From Blautia sp. (GTDB taxonomy: Bacteria > Bacillota > Clostridia > Lachnospirales > Lachnospiraceae): 64,000 bases of DNA. The DNA lies in assembly GCA_021772055.1 (NCBI GenBank), contig JAETNR010000002.1:62001-126000 (forward strand). The letters are read 5' to 3'. The notes under the pieces are model-generated. The model saw only the letters and a list, made by a program, of their open reading frames with translations. It ran no database searches and was not told where the DNA came from. Positions 27,181-36,597 of this stretch are shown one piece after another; within the stretch, counting starts at the first letter, position 1; each line of letters starts with the position of its first letter. The position numbers and the translations under genes were made by a program.

Positions 27181-28163
27181 TTTCTACCCGAACTGTATTT
27201 TATGATCAAAAGCTCCACGCTCAGCACATCTCCCAGGCGTCCGGTTTTCACCGCTTCCTCGGAATCCACAAAATCTTTCACCGCCTCTTCCAGTTCTTCC
27301 ACGGAATAGGATCTTGCGCAGGAAGCAATATTCCGCACAACAAAGGAAGGTACTCCAAGACGGGAAGCGATCTCGCTCTGGGAAGCTCCTTCCCCGGAAA
27401 GCTGTTTCGTCAGCAGCAGCTGCCGAAACTGTTTTGCCAAAAGAAACAGGATCCTCATAGGCGGCTCCTTCAATGTCAGAAGATCATAGTACAGATCAAG
27501 CGCTCTCTTCTGGTTCTTTTCCGTCACCGCACGCACCATGTCAAAAATCTTGTTGGTAGTCTGGGTCGTGCAGATTTCCTCAATATCCTCTCCGGTAACT
27601 ACCTCCCGCCCATCCGTATAGGCAATCAGCTTCTCCAGTTCCATGCGCAGATTACCCATATTCGTACCGGTTTTCGTCAGCAGAAGTTCCATATCCCTCT
27701 GGGTGATCTTCCTTCCTTCTCTTGCCAGAACCCCTGCAGCCCAGCGCATCAGTGTCTTCTCATCCTGTTTTGCAAATTCCACTGCACGGCCGACGTTTTT
27801 CACAGCTTTATACATTTTGCTGCGCTTGTCCACTTCCGTTTCCGCAAAGATCAGAACCACATACTCCGGCAGCTCTTTCAGATATTCCGCAAACTCCTCG
27901 CATTTATTCTTGAAAAATCCGGAATCTTCGATCAGGATCACCCTTCTGTCTGCAAAAAATGGCATTGTCTCACAAAGATCTATCAGCTCCTTTACTTCTA
28001 TGCCTTTCCCTTCGTAGCGGCTGAAATTCATGGTATCCCCATCCGGATTCAGGGCTTTCAGGAGCTTCTCTTTATACTGTTGTCTTAAATAAGCTTCTTC
28101 CCCAGACAAAAGATATGCCTGCTTAAAATTTCCCGTCTTGATGTCTTCCTGTAAACTCTTCAA
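27177..28163 (-). CDS. holA: DNA polymerase III delta subunit
   Basis: The 328-residue protein matches HolA over its length (YLLSGEEAYLRQQYKEKLLKAL, ILIEDSGFF, LLAKQFRQLLLTKQL, quoted in part). Delta is the clamp-opening subunit of the clamp loader. In most Clostridia holA directly follows comEC and precedes rpsT; here those neighbours are about 10 kb and 3.6 kb away, with sugar-related genes between. It is 24 bases after the serine hydrolase gene in the same direction. Confidence 0.93.
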   Translation of the reverse strand: MKSLQEDIKTGNFKQAYLLSGEEAYLRQQYKEKLLKALNPDGDTMNFSRYEGKGIEVKELIDLCETMPFFADRRVILIEDSGFFKNKCEEFAEYLKELPEYVVLIFAETEVDKRSKMYKAVKNVGRAVEFAKQDEKTLMRWAAGVLAREGRKITQRDMELLLTKTGTNMGNLRMELEKLIAYTDGREVVTGEDIEEICTTQTTNKIFDMVRAVTEKNQKRALDLYYDLLTLKEPPMRILFLLAKQFRQLLLTKQLSGEGASQSEIASRLGVPSFVVRNIASCARSYSVEELEEAVKDFVDSEEAVKTGRLGDVLSVELLIIKYSSGRK

Positions 28164-28187
28164 ACCTTCGGCTCCTATTCTCTCCTG

Positions 28188-29054
28188 TTATAACTGTACG
28201 CAGATTTCCTCATAGATTGCCTTCATCAGTTCCTCTGTTTTTCTGCACTCTGATACAACCGAAATTACAGCGTCTTTCTCCTGCAGCACAATAGAAAGCT
28301 GACCGTATTTTCCATCAGCCCGGAAGGAATGATATTTTCCTCTCCAGAACAAATATCCGTAAGGCGCGTCATCCGCATATTGTCTGGTGCTTTCCTCTAT
28401 CCATTCAGGGGAGAGAATCTGCCTGTTGTTCCACATTCCTTTATTCAGGTAAAACAGACCAAATCTATGCATCTCAGACAATGTCAGAAACAGCCCGCCT
28501 GCTCCAAAAGAATTTCCAAGAGGATCCGTTTCCCATGTAGGACGTTTGATGCCAAGATGGGAAAACAATCGGGGAGTCAGATAAGAAACCAGATCACAGC
28601 CGGATCTTCTCTGCACAAGAATCCCGGCAAGGTACGGGCCAACATTATTGTATACAAAATGGGTTCCCGGCTCATAGACAAACGGAATGGCAAGGGACAT
28701 TTTTACCCAGTCATCCTCCTCGTAAATCGGCCTCTGTGCACCCATAAGACTGCCTTCCTTCTGTCCAAGGCGCATGGTCAGAAGATCCCGAACAGTTGCC
28801 TTTTTCAGATTTTCATCTGCTTTTTCCGGAAGGTCGTCCGCAAAAGCATCTGTCAGTTTTTCATCCAGAGAAAGCAGGCCTTCCTGTACCGCAAATCCCA
28901 CTGCACAGGAGGTGAAGCTCTTGGTTACAGAATACACATTTCTCCGGCACTCATCCTCACTGTGCCACTGTGCAGTTACTTCGCCATGCTGGGATATTTT
29001 TATTCCAAGGACACCAAGTGTACTGATTCTTTCAACAAATAAACCTAAATCCAT
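28188..29054 (-). CDS. Serine hydrolase of the beta-lactamase / penicillin-binding-protein family
   Basis: The 288-residue protein has the SxxK motif as SVTK (Ser42-Lys45) and the YxN motif as YNN (Tyr135-Asn137), the two signatures of class C beta-lactamase-like hydrolases and esterases; the third motif (KTG) is replaced by a less clear region near HSFRADGKYG. No signal peptide is present, so it should be cytoplasmic, which argues against a role on peptidoglycan or antibiotics. An esterase or peptidase acting on an imported compound is more likely. It lies 83 bases after the sugar-binding protein gene and 24 before holA, so it may be the tail of the carbohydrate locus. Confidence 0.85.
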   Translation of the reverse strand: MDLGLFVERISTLGVLGIKISQHGEVTAQWHSEDECRRNVYSVTKSFTSCAVGFAVQEGLLSLDEKLTDAFADDLPEKADENLKKATVRDLLTMRLGQKEGSLMGAQRPIYEEDDWVKMSLAIPFVYEPGTHFVYNNVGPYLAGILVQRRSGCDLVSYLTPRLFSHLGIKRPTWETDPLGNSFGAGGLFLTLSEMHRFGLFYLNKGMWNNRQILSPEWIEESTRQYADDAPYGYLFWRGKYHSFRADGKYGQLSIVLQEKDAVISVVSECRKTEELMKAIYEEICVQL

Positions 29055-29137
29055 TTCCTGTCCTCCTTGTATAAGAACTTTCTGAACAGATACACCATAT
29101 CACAAAATCGTTCGTTTAGGAAGACTAATTCTCCATT

Positions 29138-30394
29138 TCACTTAACATAATACTTTTGGATTATTTCCTGAGCTTCCTGAAAAAAAGCCGTCTCTTCCAT
29201 CTGCCCCAGGACAAATTTCTGAAACAGTGTTCCCATGGATGCAATTGCTGACATGGAATTAGGACACAGCGGCCTGGCATAAAGTTTTGCTGAGCGAAGA
29301 TATTCCCGCACCTCTTCAATCCCCTGAATATGCAGGCTCTCCTCCTCAATCACATCCAGTCTGGCAGGAAAGGCATTCATTGCCTTTGCATAAGAAAGGC
29401 TCCCCTCTTTCCCGGCTGCAAATTTAAGGAATTCCAAAGCCGCTTCCTTATTTTCCGAAGCATTGTTCAGCACATACTGCCATGCAGCAATATTGGTAGC
29501 AGGCACTCCTTCACCGAACTTCGGCAAAGGTGCAATATGTATTTTCTCTTCACCATAAACACCTGCACTCACAAACTGGCTGACAGCACCGCTGTACATA
29601 AACATACAGCCATAGATTCCATTCATAAACTTCTCTTCCATCTGTTCGTACTGGTCTACCATCTGCCCGCCGGAAGTCATCTTCTTATCCAGAAGCTCCT
29701 TCATGCACTTTACCGCAGCTTTTGTATCAGGATTCGTCCAGTCTCTGTAATCTCCGCCAAAAAGATTCACAAATTGGGAAATGCCATTAAATGCATAAGT
29801 CTTTTCCCATGCATCACCGTACACATACCGGTTCTCCCCCAAGCCTTTGGACAACTCAGAAAAATCCTGATATGTCTCAATCTGTGCCATCCCGGCCTGA
29901 TCCAGAAGCTCCTGATTTACCCAGAACATCATCACATCCATGGAAAAAGGCACAGAATATACCTTTCCGTCCGCCATGCACATTTCCCGGAAATATTCCT
30001 CAGGATAATTACTCTGCATCTCCTCCGTCATTACGGTTTCATCTAAAGGCGTCAGATATCCCTTATATTTAAATTCGCTGATCATCTCGTCATTTACCGT
30101 GATCACATCTACAGAGCTGTCCCCTGAGGAAAGGATCGTAGAAATCAGCGCCTGACGGTTATCCGCATTATCCGGGCACTCCATCACATGGATCTTCATT
30201 CCAAGGGCTTCTTCAGCCTCCTGAATAAAAGAAGAAAACCCCTTATTTTTCTGATCCATATGCAGAATCGTCAGCTCTGCCATTTCCTCCTCCTGCCTGG
30301 GAATGGGCGTCACAGAGCTGACTCCGCTTTTACAGCCGCTAAGTGCCATCACGGCTGCCAAGAGCAAACCTAATCCTTTTTTCACCTGAATCAC
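29138..30394 (-). CDS. ABC sugar-transporter solute-binding lipoprotein (second copy)
   Basis: The 418-residue protein has a lipoprotein signal with the lipobox ALSGC (Cys21) and a family 1 extracellular solute-binding fold. Over the region STILSSGDSSVDVITVNDEM it aligns closely with the binding protein at 33359-34594 (STGDSSVDILEINDEM), and both share the DYRDW/DYFDW type stretches, so the two are paralogues of one family. It is the last gene of the unit with permeases and GH172, starting one base before the GH172 stop. It may bind a different length of the same glycan or serve the same permease pair. No ATPase lies in the locus. Confidence 0.9.
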   Translation of the reverse strand: MIQVKKGLGLLLAAVMALSGCKSGVSSVTPIPRQEEEMAELTILHMDQKNKGFSSFIQEAEEALGMKIHVMECPDNADNRQALISTILSSGDSSVDVITVNDEMISEFKYKGYLTPLDETVMTEEMQSNYPEEYFREMCMADGKVYSVPFSMDVMMFWVNQELLDQAGMAQIETYQDFSELSKGLGENRYVYGDAWEKTYAFNGISQFVNLFGGDYRDWTNPDTKAAVKCMKELLDKKMTSGGQMVDQYEQMEEKFMNGIYGCMFMYSGAVSQFVSAGVYGEEKIHIAPLPKFGEGVPATNIAAWQYVLNNASENKEAALEFLKFAAGKEGSLSYAKAMNAFPARLDVIEEESLHIQGIEEVREYLRSAKLYARPLCPNSMSAIASMGTLFQKFVLGQMEETAFFQEAQEIIQKYYVK

Positions 30395-30395
30395 C

Positions 30396-31508
30396 CTATC
30401 TCGGCCATCTGTCCTCTTTTTCCATCAGTGGTTTAAAAGAAGCGTGAGGTTCTGACTGATACCAGTAAGCCACACTGGCCACATCATCCTGCCGCTCAAA
30501 CAATCCCCTGTAGCCCACTCCGATCTGCTGAATCGTCACACGCAGATTCTCCTCAAAACAGATTGGATCCTGGATATGCCAACGGTAGAATCCCCGCATG
30601 GGCGGGCAGTCGTCATTGTGGTAAAAATTATGAATCAGCTCATCGTGTGAAGAATAATAAGGATATCCCAGGTAGGGAGTAGAATAATTCTGCTCCACAG
30701 TCTTCCCGTTTACCTGATGGGCAAAACTCCATGAGCCGCCGAAGTAGTCCTCTGTTCCTGTCCCGCAGATGGTCGGATATTCCTCATCCCCGTCCAGATA
30801 AAACTTTACTTCGCCCTCTCCCCACCAGTACCGCTCCAATGTAGTAAGGGCAAGATAGGTACCTACATAATGCCCCTTTCCCTTCACCCCATCCAGAATG
30901 GTATAATCCTTCTGTTTTTCTGTGAGACGCTCCCGCCTCCATTGTGCATGAAAATAGGCAATGTCCTTTGGAAGTTCCTCATACAGGCAGTAATCCACCT
31001 GATAAAAGAAAGCCGGAATCGGATTTGCATGCTGGTTCTCCAAAGTAATTTTCGCGCTTTTCTGAAAAGGCATAGGGAAATAGCAGTTAAATCCTCTGTT
31101 TGGAACCACCGCAACAGGAACCGAATTCACCAGGCATTCCCTTCCAAATCCACAGCAGAAAAAGTCCCCCAAAGGGCTTTCCACAGAAGGCGTCTCTTCT
31201 CCATCCCAATACATCCGAAGCACCAGGTCACGCAGCACAAAACAATCTGCGTCTGTTGTTTTGGTATCTACGGTAATCCAGATATGATTGATTTCTCCCG
31301 GGCCCTCCATACTTGCCAGCGTAACCGTTTCTCCGGGAGCAATATCTCTGAGGCAGGGACTTCCCTTCCTGGAAGGCCCCAGGTGACTGGCAGCCATGCC
31401 GCCTTTTCCTTTTTCTCCATGAGGATTTTCTGCATTAATAGAACGGCTTTTTCCGTATTTTGCAAGGGCGATTCCTCCAAGCCCTCCTGTAAAAGAAAGA
31501 TAAGACAT
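30396..31508 (-). CDS. GH172 (DUF2961) glycoside hydrolase
   Basis: The 370-residue protein is a DUF2961 protein, a family now named GH172. Its hallmark GTGTEDYFGGSW is at residues 249-260, preceded by YWWGEGEVKFYLDGDEEYP (228-246), which carries further acidic residues likely at the active site. Characterised members are a Bifidobacterium alpha-D-fructofuranosidase that acts on difructose dianhydride I and inulobiose, and exo-enzymes acting on alpha-D-arabinofuranosides of arabinan. No signal peptide is seen, so it should act in the cytoplasm on an imported oligosaccharide. It lies between the permease genes and a second binding protein. The substrate, a fructose- or D-arabinose-containing oligosaccharide, is an inference. 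Confidence 0.88.
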   Translation of the reverse strand: MSYLSFTGGLGGIALAKYGKSRSINAENPHGEKGKGGMAASHLGPSRKGSPCLRDIAPGETVTLASMEGPGEINHIWITVDTKTTDADCFVLRDLVLRMYWDGEETPSVESPLGDFFCCGFGRECLVNSVPVAVVPNRGFNCYFPMPFQKSAKITLENQHANPIPAFFYQVDYCLYEELPKDIAYFHAQWRRERLTEKQKDYTILDGVKGKGHYVGTYLALTTLERYWWGEGEVKFYLDGDEEYPTICGTGTEDYFGGSWSFAHQVNGKTVEQNYSTPYLGYPYYSSHDELIHNFYHNDDCPPMRGFYRWHIQDPICFEENLRVTIQQIGVGYRGLFERQDDVASVAYWYQSEPHASFKPLMEKEDRWPR

Positions 31509-31539
31509 GTTGTTTTCCTCCTTAAGTTCATATACCGGA

Positions 31540-32394
31540 TTATGCTTTTACTCCTCCCGCCATTATACCATCCATGATTTGTTTTTCAAAGACTGCAACA
31601 AAAATAATGATGGGAAGCAGAATAATCCATCCCATAGCGCTTACCAGATCCCAGGGCACACCATACATATTATCCCGAAGGGGAAGCTGCACGATTGCCA
31701 CCGAAAGCACCTGGATTCCATTGGAATAAAACAGCGGGGTAAAGAAATTATTCAGGCAGGTAATAAAATTAATAATACAAACGGTTGCAATTGCCGGTTT
31801 CATCAGGGGCAGCACCACCTGAAACAGCCTCTGGAAAAAAGTTGCACCGTCAATGGAAGCAGCCTCCTCCAGCGAGACAGGGATTTCTCCCACAAAATTT
31901 TTCAGGATCAGTACCGTAAATGGAATTACCGTACTAATATATAAAATAATCAATCCCGGATAAGTATCATAAAGCTGTACTGTCCTTAAAAACTCATACA
32001 AAGGCCTTGCCGTAACCACCTCCGGAATCAGCATGGTCGCTACAATAAAGGCAAATGCAATACCGACTCCCCTGGATTTAAAACGCGCAAATCCATAAGC
32101 AGCCATTGCACAGAAAACCGTACTGATCACCAGGGTCAGTCCTACGATCAGAACCGTATTCCCTATTTTTTCCAAAAGTCCTACATTTTCGACCAAAAAA
32201 GTATAGCTTTCCAAAGTTGGATGATCCGGCAGGTAGTCAATGGGAGTTTTAAAGAGCTCACCGGGAGGCGTAATGGAAGAAATAAAGATCCAGTATACAG
32301 GAAAAAGGATCACAAAGGAAACCAGTGCAAACAAAATCCATCTTCCCCAAACAGTCAGCCCGCGGTAGAATTTATATTTATTGTTGCCTTTCAT
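31540..32394 (-). CDS. ABC sugar-transporter permease (MalG type)
   Basis: The 284-residue membrane protein has six hydrophobic segments and the cytoplasmic EAA loop EAASIDGATFFQRLFQVVLP, which docks to the ATPase. It belongs to the carbohydrate uptake transporter 1 group. It follows its partner permease by 12 bases and precedes GH172 by 31. The ATPase is not encoded here and is presumably a shared MsmK-like protein from another locus. Confidence 0.93.
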   Translation of the reverse strand: MKGNNKYKFYRGLTVWGRWILFALVSFVILFPVYWIFISSITPPGELFKTPIDYLPDHPTLESYTFLVENVGLLEKIGNTVLIVGLTLVISTVFCAMAAYGFARFKSRGVGIAFAFIVATMLIPEVVTARPLYEFLRTVQLYDTYPGLIILYISTVIPFTVLILKNFVGEIPVSLEEAASIDGATFFQRLFQVVLPLMKPAIATVCIINFITCLNNFFTPLFYSNGIQVLSVAIVQLPLRDNMYGVPWDLVSAMGWIILLPIIIFVAVFEKQIMDGIMAGGVKA

Positions 32395-32406
32395 GGGTTT
32401 TCCCTC

Positions 32407-33285
32407 CTAATCGTTAAATTTATTCATGGCATGGATGTTCAGCCAGCTAAGCAAAGCCATCACTGCAAACAGCGCTATCGCAAGAGCAGCCGCATAGCCT
32501 ACATTCAGATTGGTAAATGCTTCTGTTGTAATCCTGTAGGCAATCAATGCCGTATCTTCTCCCGGTCCTCCGGAAGTCATGGAATATACCAGGTCAAAGG
32601 AGGTCAGCCTCCAAAGGGTAAATGGAATACACAGGGTCATGACATTCTTCGTGATCAGGGGAAGAGTGATCCGGAAGAAACTCTGAACGCCGTTGGCTCC
32701 GTCCACCTTGGCAGCCTCATAAATATCCCCGGAAATAAACTGAAGCCCGGATAACACCAGAATGGCAAAGAAAGGCAGATCCTTCCAAAGATCCATTGCG
32801 ATCACGGCAGCCCTTGCCGATCCCGTATGGATCAGCCAGCTATTCTGATAGGAAGGCGCAAACCAGCGGATAAAATCATTGATCAGGCCATAATCATTAT
32901 TAAAGGCCCATTTTGCAGCCATACCTGCCACAACCGTAGGCATGGCCCAGGGAATCAGGACAATGGTACGCAAAAATCTTCGTCCCTTAAATTTCATATT
33001 CAAAATAAGTGCCAGGCCAATGCCAAGAATAATATGCAGAGCCATGGACACAACCACAAAAATAACCGTGAAGCGAATCGATGTCAGCACCTTGGGATCC
33101 GAAAACATTTTCAGATAATTCTTAAATCCCACAAACTCATCCACACCGGCCAGGATCCGGATATCAAACAAGCTGTTTTTAAAGGTTGCAAAAATAGGAA
33201 ATAATGTAGTAAAGCCCCGGATCAGAAGAACCGGAAGGATCAGCAGCCAGGGAATCCATTTTATTGACTTTTTACTTACAAACAC
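32407..33285 (-). CDS. ABC sugar-transporter permease (MalF type)
   Basis: The 292-residue protein has six membrane segments and the EAA loop YEAAKVDGANGVQSFFRITLP. The start is GTG at 33285, eight bases after AAGGAGG. The open frame runs further upstream to 33357, but that extension would run through a strong intergenic hairpin and contains the ribosome site, so it is not coding. It forms a heterodimer with the next permease. A hairpin separates it from the binding protein upstream. Confidence 0.92.
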   Translation of the reverse strand: MFVSKKSIKWIPWLLILPVLLIRGFTTLFPIFATFKNSLFDIRILAGVDEFVGFKNYLKMFSDPKVLTSIRFTVIFVVVSMALHIILGIGLALILNMKFKGRRFLRTIVLIPWAMPTVVAGMAAKWAFNNDYGLINDFIRWFAPSYQNSWLIHTGSARAAVIAMDLWKDLPFFAILVLSGLQFISGDIYEAAKVDGANGVQSFFRITLPLITKNVMTLCIPFTLWRLTSFDLVYSMTSGGPGEDTALIAYRITTEAFTNLNVGYAAALAIALFAVMALLSWLNIHAMNKFND

Positions 33286-33318
33286 GGCGAAAACCTCCTT
33301 CTTATCCATAGGGAAACT

Positions 33319-33347
33319 GCGGGCGGAAATCATAGACCTCCGCCCGC
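33319..33347 (-). promoter_or_regulatory. Strong hairpin between binding protein and permease genes
   Basis: GCGGGCGGA (33319-33327) pairs exactly with TCCGCCCGC (33339-33347) around an 11-base loop. No T run follows on the minus strand. Such hairpins after binding-protein genes protect the upstream mRNA from 3' decay and so raise the amount of binding protein over permease. Confidence 0.7.
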
Positions 33348-33358
33348 TTAGTTTCATT

Positions 33359-34594
33359 TTACTGATAGGATTCTACATAAGCCTGTGCTTTCTCGCAGAA
33401 CTCATCTACTGTGATCTCATCCTTCATACAGGACTGGAAGATCGTTCCCATATCAGAAATAAATTCCATTGTCTGAGCTACCATAGGACGGCCCTTTACG
33501 TTACATTCAGAAGCATAGCGGCTATACATTTCTTTTGCAATATCTGTATCCGGAACCACTTTTTCTGCCACGTCTTTTCTTGCAGGATATCTATCAAAAT
33601 ATTTATAGGAAGCTTCCATACCGCCCTCATCTGCCATATACTGAAGGAATTTCACTGCTGCCTCCTTATGTTCGGATGCACTGTTTAATACATAACTCCA
33701 GGAGTCTGTAAAGATGGCACGTTCTCCTTTTCCGCTGAAATCAGGAACCATAGCCATATGGATCTTATCCTCGGAACGCATATCTACATTGGCATATTCC
33801 TGTCCAAGTCCCCAATAGAACCAGCAACCGTATTTTCCGTCGTTTGCCTTGGGATTCATCTGTTCATATTTGTCAGCGATCTGATCAATCGGTGTCTGTC
33901 CGTTAGCTACCATATCATGAAGGAACTGAATGGCCTCTTTATTTTCTTCTCTGGTCCAGTCAAAATAATCACCGCCAAACATGTTTACAAACTGTGCGAT
34001 TTCATTAAATACATAAGTTTTTTCCCAGGAGCCGCCATAACCGTAGCGTCCGTCGCCGGAAGCGGCCTCCACATATTTCAGGAAGTCTTCCTTTGTTTCA
34101 ATGGATTCCATGCCAAGCTCATCCAGAATTTCCTGATTTACCCAGAATGCCAGATATCCTGAATATCCCGGTACTCCCACAATATTTCCGTCTTTATCCG
34201 TGATCATGTCTGCCATATATCCCTGTGGAAATTCTCCCCGGATATCCTCTGTCATGACTGTATCATTTAATCCTTCCAGCCATCCGGAGTTTTTAAATGC
34301 TGCACTCATTTCATCATTGATTTCCAGAATATCCACGGAGGAATCGCCTGTGGAAAGAATGGTGGTGATCTTCTGCTGACGGGTATCACTGTCTGTGGGA
34401 GCCGCGATCACATTAATATTCAGCCCTGTTGCCTCCTCCACATTTGTAAGCCAATCCTCAAAATCAGGGTCTGTGGTGTTGATGCTGTACAGTGTCAGAT
34501 CATACTCCTCATCTGCATAAACAACTGCCGCATTTGCTGCCATTCCCATCATCATTGCTGCTGCAAGTACTATGCTCACTGCTCTTTTCTTCAT
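33359..34594 (-). CDS. ABC sugar-transporter solute-binding protein without lipobox
   Basis: The 411-residue protein starts with a signal peptide (MKKRAVSIVLAAAMMMGMAANA) and then a family 1 solute-binding fold related to that at 29138-30394. No cysteine occurs near the cleavage site, so there is no lipoprotein anchor, which is unusual for a Gram-positive binding protein, although the downstream paralogue has one. It could be released, or held by an uncleaved N-terminus. It is the first gene of the unit, followed by permeases, GH172 and the second binding protein, and is divergent from the YesMN-type sensor kinase pair. Confidence 0.9.
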   Translation of the reverse strand: MKKRAVSIVLAAAMMMGMAANAAVVYADEEYDLTLYSINTTDPDFEDWLTNVEEATGLNINVIAAPTDSDTRQQKITTILSTGDSSVDILEINDEMSAAFKNSGWLEGLNDTVMTEDIRGEFPQGYMADMITDKDGNIVGVPGYSGYLAFWVNQEILDELGMESIETKEDFLKYVEAASGDGRYGYGGSWEKTYVFNEIAQFVNMFGGDYFDWTREENKEAIQFLHDMVANGQTPIDQIADKYEQMNPKANDGKYGCWFYWGLGQEYANVDMRSEDKIHMAMVPDFSGKGERAIFTDSWSYVLNSASEHKEAAVKFLQYMADEGGMEASYKYFDRYPARKDVAEKVVPDTDIAKEMYSRYASECNVKGRPMVAQTMEFISDMGTIFQSCMKDEITVDEFCEKAQAYVESYQ

Positions 34595-34611
34595 ATCGTT
34601 CTCCTTTTCCC

Positions 34612-34636
34612 GGGCGGCTTACCTTTTCTCCCGCCC
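34612..34636 (-). promoter_or_regulatory. Leader hairpin before the binding-protein gene
   Basis: GGGCGG (34612-34617) and CCGCCC (34631-34636) form a 6-bp GC stem about 18 bases before the start codon of the first binding protein, next to its AAGGAG site. No strong sigma-A promoter was seen for this unit. Confidence 0.35.
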
Positions 34637-34724
34637 TGTTTTATTTGATGGGTTAAAGATACCAGATTGGGATTTTTTTCTAAATACAATATTTTTCGAT
34701 TCATTTATATTATTTTTTGTTCCA

Positions 34725-34753
34725 TTGAAATTCCGTTCTGTCTTTTTTATAAT
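34725..34753 (+). promoter_or_regulatory. Promoter of the YesMN-type two-component genes
   Basis: TTGAAA (34725-34730) and a perfect TATAAT (34748-34753) are spaced by 17 bases and lie 30 bases before the sensor start codon. Confidence 0.65.
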
Positions 34754-34782
34754 GTAATTATCAAGAAAAGGAGTATCTGACC

Positions 34783-36597
34783 ATGAAACGATTAAAAAAA
34801 ATCCGGATTCACTGTTCCAGCTTTCAGTCCAGGCTTCTGCTGGCTTTCTTTGCTGCCACACTGCTGCCGATCTCCATTATCGCAGGCATTTCCTGGCATA
34901 TTTCCTATGGGATAGCACAGGATAAAATCCTGGACTCTGTCCTTGAGTCCGATGCCCAATTGAATGCCCGGCTGAACAGCCGCATACGTCAGACAGAAGC
35001 GGTTGCAGACACCCTCCGCTATCAGATGTATTCCCTGTCACAGGCCTCAGAAGAACTTTCCCTATCCCTGGATACGGTCAGCAATGTAAGAAATAATATA
35101 TCCCAATATAAATCCGCATTCGACTTTTATCACATTTTCCTTTATCTCCAGCCCGGCCGGATCGGAGCCGATGAAGGTGTATACTTTTTTCCTCTGGAGA
35201 AACTCTCCAATTTACAGCTTTCCCAAGGTGAGCTCTCTTCCTTTGGCTCCTCCTCAGGCTGGCTGCTGCGCCGGAATGTAAAACTTCCTGCCATCCTCTC
35301 CGCCAGGGAATCGGACGCAGTACTATGCTGCCGTTCCCTGACAGACCAGGGCACAGGGATTATGGAATACGCCTATTGCATTGCCATAGAAGCGCAGGAG
35401 TTCTCCGATTATCTGGACACCTCCTTTGGTGCGGAAGAAATTACCAGCTATCTGGTATCCCGGGAAGGCCAGGTGATCGCCCACAAGTCCCCGGACCAAA
35501 ACGGAACCGCCTTGGACGACAGCAAAAAATCGCTTCTTTTGGAACATCAGGATTCTTTTTTTCATTGTGATGGAACCTATTACCATAATGTGGGACTGGA
35601 AAATGGCTGGCTTCATGTTACAGAAATCCCGGACAGTTATATCACCAGCAATACCCGGCCACTGATTCAGAGCATTCTCCTTGCACTGGCATTTTTTATT
35701 CCTCTGACCATTTGTGTGATCATCCTGTTTTCCAAAAGCCTTACCAGAAGGCTTACTATCCTGTCCAATGCAATGGAATGCTTCCGTCTGGACCAGAATC
35801 AGGCAGAGCCCTCCATCATTACCGTTCCCCGTCCTGACGACCCGAAGGATTATGATGAGATCGACCGGCTCGGCGTTACTTTTGAGGAAATGCAAAATAC
35901 CATCTCCGGCAGCCTGAAATCCATTGTGGAACTGTCTGTCCGTGAGGAGCGGCTGAAGTATCAGCTTCTTCAGTCCCAGATCAATCCCCATTTTCTTTAT
36001 AATATTCTTGGCTCCATCAGGACCTGCCAGACCCTCGGCAAACTAGACACTGCCAATCAGATGATTACAGACCTGACTGCTTTTTACAGGCTTACCCTTC
36101 GCAAATCCAGGGATCTGATTCCCATCCGGGATGAACTGGAGATTGCAAGGCTGTATCTCAATATGGAAAAGCTTTGCCACAGTTACCAACTGGACTGGAG
36201 CATTACCGCAGAAGACGGCGTAGAGAATTTTATGATCTGCAGGTTTACACTGCAGCCCTTCCTGGAAAACAGTATCCATCACGGCCTTTCCGCAGGCGGT
36301 GAGCTTCTCCATATTGATGTGAACGTATGCTACGGAGATGATACGGTAATTATTACCATCCGGGACAATGGGGCAGGCATTTCGCCCCAGACACTCGAGC
36401 AGCTTCAAAACGCCATGGAAAACAAAATCATCAATTACGAAAAGCATTTTGGAATTTCCAATGTGAATGCAAGAATATCCAATCCCCTTTTTGGAAACGG
36501 AACCGTCTGCATTGAAAGCCAGCTTATGGAAGGGACCTGCATCACAATCGAATTTCAGCAAATGGAGGACACCGATGAGGAAAGTTATGATCGTTGA
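34783..36597 (+). CDS. YesM-type sensor histidine kinase
   Basis: The 604-residue protein has a first membrane segment at about 18-38, a large extracellular sensor region to about 293, a second membrane segment at about 295-318, a HAMP linker and a His_kinase domain with His403 in QSQINPHFLYNILGS, followed by an ATP-binding domain with IRDNGAG. This class senses extracellular sugars and is usually paired with an AraC-type response regulator, as here: the next gene overlaps it by 23 bases. It is divergent from the binding-protein, permease and GH172 unit, which it probably controls. Confidence 0.92.
   Translation: MKRLKKIRIHCSSFQSRLLLAFFAATLLPISIIAGISWHISYGIAQDKILDSVLESDAQLNARLNSRIRQTEAVADTLRYQMYSLSQASEELSLSLDTVSNVRNNISQYKSAFDFYHIFLYLQPGRIGADEGVYFFPLEKLSNLQLSQGELSSFGSSSGWLLRRNVKLPAILSARESDAVLCCRSLTDQGTGIMEYAYCIAIEAQEFSDYLDTSFGAEEITSYLVSREGQVIAHKSPDQNGTALDDSKKSLLLEHQDSFFHCDGTYYHNVGLENGWLHVTEIPDSYITSNTRPLIQSILLALAFFIPLTICVIILFSKSLTRRLTILSNAMECFRLDQNQAEPSIITVPRPDDPKDYDEIDRLGVTFEEMQNTISGSLKSIVELSVREERLKYQLLQSQINPHFLYNILGSIRTCQTLGKLDTANQMITDLTAFYRLTLRKSRDLIPIRDELEIARLYLNMEKLCHSYQLDWSITAEDGVENFMICRFTLQPFLENSIHHGLSAGGELLHIDVNVCYGDDTVIITIRDNGAGISPQTLEQLQNAMENKIINYEKHFGISNVNARISNPLFGNGTVCIESQLMEGTCITIEFQQMEDTDEESYDR

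Noticed and set aside
34595-34782. Extra small gene in the divergent binding-protein/sensor gap
   Set aside because: Open frames here have no ribosome site and the region is filled by promoter and leader elements.
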